This document shows positions 1-7,109 of a stretch of 19,854 nt of DNA, piece by piece. The notes under the pieces are model-generated. The model did no database searches. It was not told the DNA's origin and was given only the letters and a program-made list of their open reading frames with translations. The stretch lies in the NCBI GenBank assembly GCA_050260355.1, contig JBLNBZ010000020.1, positions 1-19,854 of the forward strand, given 5' to 3'. This stretch comes from CADEFX01 sp050260355. GTDB lineage: Bacteria > Pseudomonadota > Alphaproteobacteria > Rhizobiales > Hyphomicrobiaceae. The translations under genes and the position numbers were made by a program. Positions within the stretch are counted from its first letter, which is position 1. The number at the start of each line of letters is the position of its first letter.

Positions 1-1
1 G

Positions 2-1096
2 CTGCCCGGCGCCAAGTACGGGCTCGTCAACGCGGCATTCGTGGTGTTCACGCTGGTGGTGACGGACTTCGGCATCGCCAAGGTGATCGGCGGCCAGTTC
101 AATGTGCTGGCGACGGACGCCTACAAGCAGGTGGTCGGCCAGCAGAACTTCGAGATGGGCGCGGTGGTCGGCATGGTGCTGCTGGTGCCGGCCGTGCTGG
201 CTTTCATCATCGATCGCATCGTGCAGCGGCGCCAGGTGGCGCTGCTGTCGGCGCGCGCCGTTCCATTCCAGCCCAAGCCCAACGCCGCGCGGGACGTGGC
301 GCTGGCGCTTTACTGTGTCCTGGTCGCCGGTCTGCTGCTCGTTGTCCTCGGTACGGCTGTGTGGGCCTCGTTCATCACCTACTGGCCCTACAACCTGAGC
401 TTGACGCTCAACAACTACGCCTTCAGCAATTTCGATCCGACGGGCTGGTCGTCCTATTTCAACTCCGTGGCGATGGCTGGACTGACCGCCGTTCTGGGAA
501 CCGCCATCGTGTTCGCCGGCGCGTACCTGATCGAGAAGTCGAAGGTGGCGTCGGCGGGACGTGCGGCTGCGCATCTGCTGGCGATGCTGCCGATGGCCGT
601 GCCAGGACTGGTGCTCGGCCTCGGCTACGTGTTCTTCATCAACGCCAAGTGGAACCCGCTCGGCTTCCTGTACGGGACGCTGCTGGTCCTGGTCATCAAC
701 TCGATTGCGCATTTCTACACGGTGGCGCACATCACCGCGCTCACCTCCCTGAAGCAGATCGACCCGGAGTTCGAGTCCGTGTCCGCTTCGCTGAAAGTGC
801 CGTTCTGGCGCACGTTCGGCCGCGTGACGGTGCCGATCTGCCTGCCAACGATCCTCGATATCGCCGTATATCTGTTCGTCAACGCGCTGACGACCGTGTC
901 GGCGGTGATCTTCCTGTACGGGTCGTCGACCAAGCTCGCGTCGATCGCCATCGTGCACATGGACGAGGCGGGCGCGACCTCGGCCGCCGCCGGCATGGCC
1001 ACGGTAATCGTGCTGACGGCGCTTGCCGTGAAGCTGCTGCACCTCCTGCTCGACCGGCTCGTGTTCGGGCGGCTGCAGGCCTGGCGGCGGCGTTAG
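2..1096 (+). CDS. ABC transporter permease, C-terminal part (putative 2-aminoethylphosphonate PhnU2-type)
   Basis: The reading frame is already open at the left edge, so this is the 3' part of a longer gene; 364 codons are visible before the TAG. It encodes an inner-membrane permease of the binding-protein-dependent type. The visible part holds the end of a first permease half, a central membrane segment and linker, and then a complete second half with several hydrophobic spans. The EAA loop that contacts the ATPase lies at about nt 767-835 (FESVSASLKVPFWRTFG). A two-halves-in-one-chain layout is usual for iron(III)-type and putative 2-aminoethylphosphonate permeases, and the wording of the first visible segment (TDFGIAKVIGGQFNVLATD) recalls the PhnU2 group. 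The binding protein and ATPase would lie to the left of the window. The substrate is inferred from family resemblance only; iron or another small anion is possible. The stop codon sits in the loop of a hairpin shared with the convergent neighbour. Confidence 0.85.
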   Translation: MPGAKYGLVNAAFVVFTLVVTDFGIAKVIGGQFNVLATDAYKQVVGQQNFEMGAVVGMVLLVPAVLAFIIDRIVQRRQVALLSARAVPFQPKPNAARDVALALYCVLVAGLLLVVLGTAVWASFITYWPYNLSLTLNNYAFSNFDPTGWSSYFNSVAMAGLTAVLGTAIVFAGAYLIEKSKVASAGRAAAHLLAMLPMAVPGLVLGLGYVFFINAKWNPLGFLYGTLLVLVINSIAHFYTVAHITALTSLKQIDPEFESVSASLKVPFWRTFGRVTVPICLPTILDIAVYLFVNALTTVSAVIFLYGSSTKLASIAIVHMDEAGATSAAAGMATVIVLTALAVKLLHLLLDRLVFGRLQAWRRR

Positions 1097-1109
1097 CGCC
1101 GCCTCCAGG
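1080..1109. terminator. GC-rich hairpin between convergent genes, possible bidirectional terminator
   Basis: Arms 1080-1092 and 1097-1109 pair at 12 of 13 positions (the one mismatch is 1085 with 1104), around a 4-base loop that includes most of the permease stop codon. It lies exactly where a plus-strand and a minus-strand gene converge (stops at 1096 and 1122). There is no T-tract on either side, so it is not a textbook intrinsic terminator. A role in ending both transcripts or protecting their 3' ends is inferred. Confidence 0.5.
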
Positions 1110-1121
1110 TCGGGCGCTCGC

Positions 1122-1874
1122 TCAGAACTGGTAGCGGCGCAGGCCGCCGTCGACCGGGATCACGGCGCCCGTAATGTAGTCCGCAAGCGGGGACACGAGA
1201 AAGCAGACGAGATTGGCGATGTCCTCTGGCTCGCCATAGCGGCCCATCGGAATTTCGTGCTCCGACTGCCACTTGCGATACTCGGGCGTGTAGTTGCGCC
1301 TGATCTGCTCGCTCATGATGCGGCCCGGCGGAATGCTGTTGACCGTGATGCCGTGCTTGCCAACCTCGCGTGACAGGCCCTTCGCCCAGGCGTGCATGGC
1401 GGCCTTGGCGCAGAAGGCACCGTTGAGGCTCTCGGGCTCAGACTTGCCGGTGATGTTGACGATGCGGCCCCATTTGCGCGCCATCATCTGGTCGAGCAGG
1501 CGGTGCGTGAGCTGGCGCTGGCGCGTGAAATTGAGCGTGATGGCCTCGTTCCAGATCTCCTCGGAGGCATCGACCTTGAACGGCCGGCTGCCGCCGGCAT
1601 TGTTGATGATGATGTTGACGCTGCCGAGCTTGTCGAGTGCCGTGCCCGCAATCTTCTGCGGCGCGTCCTCGGCCATGAGGTCCTGCACGATCAGCACCGG
1701 CTGAGGCCCACCCTTGGCAACGATATCCTTCGCCACCTCGTCGAGCAGGTTTCCGCGCCGCGCGACCAGCGCAAGGCGCACGCCCTCCGTCCCGAGCGCC
1801 AAGGCGATACCACGGCCGATGCCCATGCTGGCGCCGGTTACGAGGGCGGTCCTGCCCTTGATCTTGAGGTCCAT
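1122..1874 (-). CDS. SDR-family oxidoreductase-like protein lacking the catalytic tyrosine
   Basis: A 250-residue protein with the classical short-chain dehydrogenase/reductase fold. The dinucleotide-binding TGxxxGIG motif is at residues 13-20, NNAG at 91-94, an Asn at 115 in the helix-4 position, and the helix with Lys157. In the YxxxK motif, however, the tyrosine position (153) is alanine: the stretch reads NGAFCAKAA. The preceding serine region reads NITGKSEPES and is about three residues shorter than in FabG. The C-terminal GRYGEPEDIA and DGG motifs are intact, so the gene is not decayed. Cofactor binding is likely; ordinary Ser-Tyr-Lys chemistry is not. The ATG at 1874 has a GGAG-type ribosome site. 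It follows the acyl-CoA synthetase gene on the same strand after 29 bases, so the two are probably co-transcribed and may act on the same acyl substrate. Similar automatic annotations would read 3-oxoacyl-ACP reductase, which I would not rely on. Confidence 0.9.
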   Translation of the reverse strand: MDLKIKGRTALVTGASMGIGRGIALALGTEGVRLALVARRGNLLDEVAKDIVAKGGPQPVLIVQDLMAEDAPQKIAGTALDKLGSVNIIINNAGGSRPFKVDASEEIWNEAITLNFTRQRQLTHRLLDQMMARKWGRIVNITGKSEPESLNGAFCAKAAMHAWAKGLSREVGKHGITVNSIPPGRIMSEQIRRNYTPEYRKWQSEHEIPMGRYGEPEDIANLVCFLVSPLADYITGAVIPVDGGLRRYQF

Positions 1875-1903
1875 GCGCGCTGCTCCAGATGCAGTTGAGC
1901 TCG

Positions 1904-4006
1904 TTACGACTTCAGAACGATGAGCGCGTCGGCCGCAACGACGCCTTTGCCCGCAGGCCCGACGAACAAAGGATTGATGTCCATCTCCTTGAGCCGCCCG
2001 CCTAGCGCGGCGGCCATGCGCGAGACGTCGACCAGCGTGCGCGCCAGCGCCTCCTTGTCGGCAGGTGGCGCGCCGCGGTAGCCATCGAACAGTTTGGCGC
2101 CGCGCAACTCCGCGATCATATCGCGCGCCGTCTCCAGGTCGAACGGAGCGACGCGGAAGGTCACATCCTTCAAGACCTCGCTCAGGATGCCGCCGAGGCC
2201 GAGGACGACGGTGGGGCCGAAGCCTTCGTCGTTGACGACGCCGATAAGGGCCTCGACGCCTTGTGCCATCTCCGAGACGAGCACGCCGTCGAGCTTGGCG
2301 TCCGCTCTGTAGGCGCGGGCATTGGCGATGACCTCGGCTGCAGCGGCGGCAAGCTCATTGCCGCCGTTGATGCGCAGGCGCACGCCGCCCGCCTCGGTCT
2401 TGTGGGCGATGTCGCGCGAGACGATCTTGACCGCCAGCGGCGCCTTCAGGTGAGCTGCGGCTTGGCCGACGTCAGCGCCGAGCGGCACCAGGACCTCTCG
2501 CGTTACCGGCACCCCGAAAGCGGTGAGCACGGCCTTGCTCTCGACCTCCGACAGCGTCGCGGTGCCCATAGGCAGTTGCAGCGAGGCGGGCGCAGCGGGG
2601 GGAGGCGCCTGGCGCGGCAGCAGGCGTTCGCGATCGCGCGCGAAGCGGGCCAGAACCGCTGCGGCACGCGCCATGCGCACCGGCGTCGTGATGAACGGGA
2701 TGTTGGCGCGCTCGAGGATGCTCCAGGCCGCCTCCGACTTCTGCTTGCGGCCGGACCAGACCACGTGCAGCGGCTTGTCGGTTCTGGCGGCGGCGTCCGC
2801 GATCGCCTTGCAGGCGCGCGCAGCGGGCTCGCCGCTGATCGAGGCGAGCAGGACGCTGACCTGATTGAGGGCGGGGTCGGCCAGCACGATCTCCAGCGTC
2901 TTGGTGAAGAGCGAGGGATCGTTGAACACGCCGGCGGTGGTATCGGCCGGGTTGTCGGCCGAGCCGAAGGTGGGGATGATCGTCTTCAGGGCAGCGACGG
3001 TCTTGTCGGAGAAGCTCGGCAGCGTGAGGCCTTCCTTGACGGCGCGGTCGGCGAAGACGATGCCCGAGCCGCCCGAGATCGACAGAACGCCGATGGCCGG
3101 GCCCCTCGGCAGGCGGCCCTGGGCGAACAGCCTGGCGACGTCGACGATCTCCTCGATGTCCTGCACCTCGATGATGCCGGATTGGCGGAAGGCGGCGCGA
3201 TAGAGGTCGTAGTTGCCGGTGAGATTGGCCGTGTGCGAGGCTGCGGCCTTGGTGCCGACCTCGGTTTGCGCGCCTTTCCAGATCAGCACCGGCTTGCCGA
3301 CCTGCAGCGATTTGCGCCCTACGTCGAGCAAGCGGCGGGCGTCGGGTGTGCCCTCCATGTAGGCGAAGGCGAGCCTCGTGCCGGGATCGTCGAGGAATTC
3401 CGACAGCAGCTCCGGCATGGCGATGTCGGTCTCGTTGCCCGTGGAGACGACGTGACGGAAGCCGATGCCCTGCGCCTCGGCGAGGTTGACGACGGCGTAG
3501 CCGAAGCCGCCGGACTGGAACGCGCAGGAGACGGCGCCTTCCTTCAGCTCGGTCTCATGGCTGACGCTGCCGAATACGCACCACATGCGCGATGGCACGC
3601 TGAGCGTGCCCTGGCAGTTGGGCCCGACCACGCGCACGCCCGTCTCCCTGGCGGCCTTGGCAAGCTCCGCTTCGAGCCGGCGACCCTCCGCACCCGCCTC
3701 GCGGAAGCCGGCGGTCAGCACGATGGCGAAGGGAATGCCGGCCGCGCCGCAGTCGCGGATGGCGGCGGCAACTCCAGATGCCGGCACGGCCACGAGTCCG
3801 ACATCGCACGGCTGCTTGATGGCGGTTGCTGAGGGGTAGCAGGGTAGGCCGTGCAGCTCCTGGTACTTCGGATTGACCAGGAACAGTCCGCCCTTGTAGC
3901 CGGCCCCCTTCAATGCTGCGATCGGCTGGCCACTGATGCGCGTGAGGTCTGCGGAGGCGCCGATCACGGCGATGCCGCGGGGATTGAAAAGTCGCTCGAA
4001 GCTCAC
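1904..4006 (-). CDS. Acetate--CoA ligase family protein (NDP-forming acyl-CoA synthetase, fused alpha-beta)
   Basis: A 700-residue single-chain NDP-forming acyl-CoA synthetase, a cytoplasmic enzyme that joins a carboxylic acid to CoA with ATP (or runs in reverse) through a phosphohistidine. Domains in order: CoA-binding Rossmann domain (about 5-140, with VIGAS at 14-18 and VGPNCQG at 127-133), succinyl-CoA-synthetase-like domains (about 150-460, with the phospho-acceptor His258 in ASHTANLTG and SGGSG at 311-315), and a C-terminal ATP-grasp domain (about 480-700, with AVKIVSRDIAHKTEAGGV near 525-542 and the metal-binding DINPL at 676-680). A proline/alanine linker at 466-474 separates the two halves. 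Length and domain order match full-size fused enzymes. The start is GTG at 4006, preceded by GGGAGGAA. The SDR-like gene follows 29 bases downstream. The acid it activates cannot be read from the sequence. Confidence 0.92.
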   Translation of the reverse strand: MSFERLFNPRGIAVIGASADLTRISGQPIAALKGAGYKGGLFLVNPKYQELHGLPCYPSATAIKQPCDVGLVAVPASGVAAAIRDCGAAGIPFAIVLTAGFREAGAEGRRLEAELAKAARETGVRVVGPNCQGTLSVPSRMWCVFGSVSHETELKEGAVSCAFQSGGFGYAVVNLAEAQGIGFRHVVSTGNETDIAMPELLSEFLDDPGTRLAFAYMEGTPDARRLLDVGRKSLQVGKPVLIWKGAQTEVGTKAAASHTANLTGNYDLYRAAFRQSGIIEVQDIEEIVDVARLFAQGRLPRGPAIGVLSISGGSGIVFADRAVKEGLTLPSFSDKTVAALKTIIPTFGSADNPADTTAGVFNDPSLFTKTLEIVLADPALNQVSVLLASISGEPAARACKAIADAAARTDKPLHVVWSGRKQKSEAAWSILERANIPFITTPVRMARAAAVLARFARDRERLLPRQAPPPAAPASLQLPMGTATLSEVESKAVLTAFGVPVTREVLVPLGADVGQAAAHLKAPLAVKIVSRDIAHKTEAGGVRLRINGGNELAAAAAEVIANARAYRADAKLDGVLVSEMAQGVEALIGVVNDEGFGPTVVLGLGGILSEVLKDVTFRVAPFDLETARDMIAELRGAKLFDGYRGAPPADKEALARTLVDVSRMAAALGGRLKEMDINPLFVGPAGKGVVAADALIVLKS

Positions 4007-4117
4007 GCGTCAGTTCCTCCCGTCTTGAACCTGACGGCCGGTGTTGTGTTGCCTTGCAGGTCCGCCATTATGCGAAAGCGTAGAAGCGCACGCATCGCAG
4101 CCGTCAGGGAGTTGCTC

Positions 4118-4603
4118 ATGTTGTGCCATGCACGCAGCCTCGTCCTTGTCTCGGCAGCTATGCTGGGCTGGCCGCATCCGGCTGCTGCTCAGCCGGTTGC
4201 GGAAACGGTGAGGGCGTGGGGCTTGCTCGGAACCTGGGCAACGAATTGCCGCAAGCCTGCCAGCGCGAGCAACGTGCATCTGTCCTATGTAATCGGCCCG
4301 GGCGGGGTCGTGACGCACGAGCGCGACTTCGGCGACCGCAGGGACCACAACGAGGTTTTGCAGGCAACGATCGCCAGGGACGGCAGCATCGAGCTGCTGG
4401 TGCATTTCAAGGATCTCGCCCAGGTGCGGAGCTGGATCATCGCCAAGGCACGCGATGGCCGCATCCGCACGGTGTCGAACCACCTCGTCAACACGCAGGA
4501 CTATTCCATCCGAAACGGGAAGCTCACGGCCGGCGGCAAGGCTGTGCCGTGGCAGTCGAAATGCGGCGCGACGGCGCGTGGCGGCACCCGGCGCGCGCGA
4601 TGA
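4118..4603 (+). CDS. Small secreted protein of unknown function
   Basis: A 161-residue protein with a clear signal peptide: a short basic N-terminus, a hydrophobic core near 8-18, and AAA-QP at 22-26 as a likely cleavage site. The mature part begins with a WGLLGTWATNC segment. It has just two cysteines (44 and 149), near the two ends of the mature chain, which would allow one disulfide in the periplasm. The middle alternates polar and hydrophobic residues as in a beta-rich, lipocalin-like fold, but I do not recognise a family. I chose the ATG at 4118 because AGGGAG lies six bases upstream; an in-frame ATG at 4070 would add 16 mostly basic residues. The gene is divergent from the acyl-CoA synthetase (111 bases apart) and convergent with the 3-hydroxyacyl-CoA dehydrogenase (53 bases apart). 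Long antisense frames cross it, but the signal peptide and ribosome site favour this one. Confidence 0.72.
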   Translation: MLCHARSLVLVSAAMLGWPHPAAAQPVAETVRAWGLLGTWATNCRKPASASNVHLSYVIGPGGVVTHERDFGDRRDHNEVLQATIARDGSIELLVHFKDLAQVRSWIIAKARDGRIRTVSNHLVNTQDYSIRNGKLTAGGKAVPWQSKCGATARGGTRRAR

Positions 4604-4656
4604 GGCGGCCAAGGGGCGCCTGCTGCTGCATTGGCGGTGGTCGACGCGCACGGCGA

Positions 4657-6195
4657 CTATTGCCGCCCTTCCGGCGCCGATAGCGGCAGTCCCAGCATGA
4701 CGCGGCGCTTCAGCCAAGGGCTCGGGCGATAGCGGGGCTCCTTGTAGAACGCCTGCAGCCGCTCGAGGATGAAAAGGATGCGCTTGGGGCCGATCCGATC
4801 GCCCCACTCGATGGGGCCGAACGGATAGCCGAGCCCGAGCTTGGCGCCCTTGTCGATGTCGGCCGGCACGCCAATGCCGCGCTGGGCAATGTTGCAGCCG
4901 ACGTTGACGAGCATGGCTACGGCGCGCTGTGCCACGAAGCCCGGGCTGTCGTTGATGATGATGACCGGCTGTCCGTCCGAGCCGACGAGACCGTGCGCCG
5001 CCTCGCGCATCTTCGGGTCGATGCCGGGCGTAACCATCAGCGTGCGCGGGCCCTTGAGGCCGAACAGCGTGTCGACCGCAACCGTGCGGGCGGCATCGAG
5101 CTTCAGCTCGGCGATGGCGGTGGTCAGGTCGTAGCCCACGGGTGTGATGACGATCAGGGCCTTTGCGCTCGGCTTGTCGCCACGTTCCACCTCGACGCCG
5201 GATTTGGCGAACAGCTCGATCAGCGGCCCTTGCAGGTCGGCGTTGTGATCGCTCGGCCGAACCCAGACGGAGGCAGGACGCGTCGCAGGCGTCGGGAGCA
5301 GCGGTGGCTCCTGCTTCTTGCCGTCCTTGTAAGTGTACCAGCCTGCGCCGGTCTTCTGGCCCAAGAGGCCGCCGGCGGACCGCAGCGCCGACAGCGGCGA
5401 GGGCGCGTAGGCCGGCTCCTGATAGAACTGGGCGTACATGGACTCCCAGGCAGCGGTGTTGACGTCGATGCCGACGAGGTCGGCGAGCGTGAACGGTCCC
5501 ATGCGGAAGCCTGGCGCGCCTGTCATGATGCGATCGATGTCGGCGTGGCTGGCGATATTCTCGACCAGGATGCGCTGGCACTCCGGCCCCATGCCGCGGC
5601 CGATGTGGTTGACGAGAAAACCCGGGCTGTCGGTGCACAGGATCGGCTCGCGCGTCATGCGCCGGCCAATCGTCATCAGCGCGTCCGTGACCCAGGGCGC
5701 GGTCCTGAGCCCGGGAATGACCTCCACGAGACGCATCAGCGGAACGGGATTGAAGAAGTGCATGCCGCCGACCCGCTCGGGATGCTTGGTGCTGGCGGCG
5801 ATGGCGGTGACCGGCAAGGACGACGTGTTGCTGGCGATGATGGTCTCGGGCCCCGCGAGCGCGTCGAGCTTGGCGAACAACTCCTGCTTGATGTCGAGCC
5901 GCTCGAACACCGCCTCGATGATGACGTCCGCCTTGGCCACCTGCTCGAGGCTCGTCGCAACGCTGATGCGGGCCACGGCCGCTTCCGCATCCTGCGGCGA
6001 GATCGTTCCCTTCTCAGCCTGCCTCTCGAGCATCTTCTGCGTGAAGTCCTTGGCCGCCGCAGCGCCGCCGGGCTTCTCATCGAAGGCGATGACGTTCATG
6101 CCGCCTTGTGCCGAGACCTGCACGATGCCGCGGCCCATGGTGCCCGTGCCGACGACGGCGATGGTCAAGTCTTTGGCGTTCGGATCGAATGGCAT
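4657..6195 (-). CDS. 3-hydroxyacyl-CoA dehydrogenase (PaaC/PaaH-like)
   Basis: A 512-residue NAD-dependent dehydrogenase that oxidises 3-hydroxyacyl-CoA to 3-oxoacyl-CoA, in beta-oxidation or in aromatic and branched-acid breakdown. The N-terminal Rossmann domain shows GTGTMG at 16-21. The catalytic pair is His146 (in HFFNP, 146-150) and Glu158, twelve residues apart as in characterised enzymes; SNTSSLP is at 122-128. The first C-terminal domain starts at DSPGFLVNH (189-197). A second copy, starting at DSPGFVAQ near residue 415, makes it longer than the roughly 290-residue single-domain type and like the phenylacetate-pathway enzymes. The ATG at 6195 has AAGGAAA upstream. There is no thiolase or enoyl-CoA hydratase next to it, so the pathway is open; the acyl-CoA synthetase on the same strand could supply the CoA ester. 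It is divergent from the nitroreductase gene with a 180-base gap. Confidence 0.93.
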   Translation of the reverse strand: MPFDPNAKDLTIAVVGTGTMGRGIVQVSAQGGMNVIAFDEKPGGAAAAKDFTQKMLERQAEKGTISPQDAEAAVARISVATSLEQVAKADVIIEAVFERLDIKQELFAKLDALAGPETIIASNTSSLPVTAIAASTKHPERVGGMHFFNPVPLMRLVEVIPGLRTAPWVTDALMTIGRRMTREPILCTDSPGFLVNHIGRGMGPECQRILVENIASHADIDRIMTGAPGFRMGPFTLADLVGIDVNTAAWESMYAQFYQEPAYAPSPLSALRSAGGLLGQKTGAGWYTYKDGKKQEPPLLPTPATRPASVWVRPSDHNADLQGPLIELFAKSGVEVERGDKPSAKALIVITPVGYDLTTAIAELKLDAARTVAVDTLFGLKGPRTLMVTPGIDPKMREAAHGLVGSDGQPVIIINDSPGFVAQRAVAMLVNVGCNIAQRGIGVPADIDKGAKLGLGYPFGPIEWGDRIGPKRILFILERLQAFYKEPRYRPSPWLKRRVMLGLPLSAPEGRQ

Positions 6196-6375
6196 GCAGC
6201 GTTTCCTTCGCGCTTTTTGCAGGGGCGAGACCCAAGCTCGTTTCGTTGACCGCCAAGGTACGGTGTGCCATCGTCACCGGCAATAGCCGTACATCACGGG
6301 CTGGCCCGGGCTGCCGCAGACGGCTGTGGCGGTCGCGTTGCCGCGCCGCCTGGACCCGAGACGAGACGCAGGGAC

Positions 6376-7092
6376 ATGAGCACAACCCAATCGATGCAGA
6401 CCGCCGAACGCCCAATGACGATCGAGGACGCGATCCGGGGTAGGAAGAGCACCAGGGCTTTTTTGAAGAAGCCGGTGCCGCGCGAGCTGATCGCCCGCAT
6501 TCTCGAGACGGCGGGCCGCTCGCCTTCAGGCTCCAACATTCAGCCGTGGAAGGTCTGGGTGCTGGACGGGGAGGCCAAGGAGCAGCTCGTGCGCGACCTG
6601 CTCGAGCGCTACGACACCTCGGGCGAGGGCAAGCGCGAGTACAACTACTATCCAGTCAACTGGCGCGAGCCCTATCTGGCGCGACGGCGGGCTTGCGGCT
6701 GGGGCCTGTACTCGACGATGGGGATCACGCGCGAGGACAAGAAGGGCATGCACGCGCAGCGCCGCCAGAACTACGAGTTCTTCGGCGCGCCGGTCGGCCT
6801 GATGTTCAGCATCGATCGCGACATGGAGATCGGCTCCTGGCTCGACTGCGGCATGTTCCTGCAGTCGATCATGGTGGCGGCGCGCCAGTTCGGGCTCGAG
6901 ACCTGCCCGCAGGCGGCCTTTTGCAGCTTCCATGAGGTCATCCAGAAGCGCATCGGTATCCCTCAATCCGAGATGCTGGTCTGCGGCATGGCGCTCGGCT
7001 ATCCCGACACGTCGGCGAAGGTGAACACCTTCACCACGGAGCGGGAGCCGCTGGAAACTTACGTGCGCTGGGTCGACAAGCTCGAGGGCTGA
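6376..7092 (+). CDS. Nitroreductase family protein (FMN flavoprotein)
   Basis: A 238-residue flavin-dependent oxidoreductase of the nitroreductase superfamily, normally an FMN-binding dimer using NAD(P)H. Visible FMN-site motifs are RKSTRAF (23-29), PSGSNIQPW (50-58) and, near the C-terminus, GMALGYPD (204-211). The middle segment (YYPVNWREPY and nearby) resembles the nitrobenzoate-reductase-like branch, but the natural substrate is unknown; members also act on quinones and enones. The start is uncertain. The ATG at 6376 has AGGGA only one base upstream; in-frame ATGs at 6394 and 6415 would shorten the protein by 6 or 13 residues without touching the domain. It is divergent from the 3-hydroxyacyl-CoA dehydrogenase and converges with the glycosyltransferase, 17 bases between stops. 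Confidence 0.92.
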   Translation: MSTTQSMQTAERPMTIEDAIRGRKSTRAFLKKPVPRELIARILETAGRSPSGSNIQPWKVWVLDGEAKEQLVRDLLERYDTSGEGKREYNYYPVNWREPYLARRRACGWGLYSTMGITREDKKGMHAQRRQNYEFFGAPVGLMFSIDRDMEIGSWLDCGMFLQSIMVAARQFGLETCPQAAFCSFHEVIQKRIGIPQSEMLVCGMALGYPDTSAKVNTFTTEREPLETYVRWVDKLEG

Positions 7093-7109
7093 TCGCGATT
7101 GTCCATGCC

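Noticed and set aside
2261..3832. A 523-codon plus-strand open frame antisense to the acyl-CoA synthetase.
   Set aside because: Low-complexity composition and no recognisable motif; it exists because codon third positions are GC-rich. The minus-strand frame carries the phosphohistidine and ATP-grasp motifs.
4067..4072. CATAAT on the minus strand as a -10 box for the acyl-CoA synthetase gene.
   Set aside because: No acceptable -35 element at 16-18 bases; a single hexamer is not enough support.
4010..5638. A 542-codon open frame on the minus strand.
   Set aside because: It is in a different frame of the 3-hydroxyacyl-CoA dehydrogenase region and its predicted protein is arginine/alanine/histidine-rich with no domain, as expected from GC-rich shadow frames. 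The dehydrogenase frame has all catalytic motifs.
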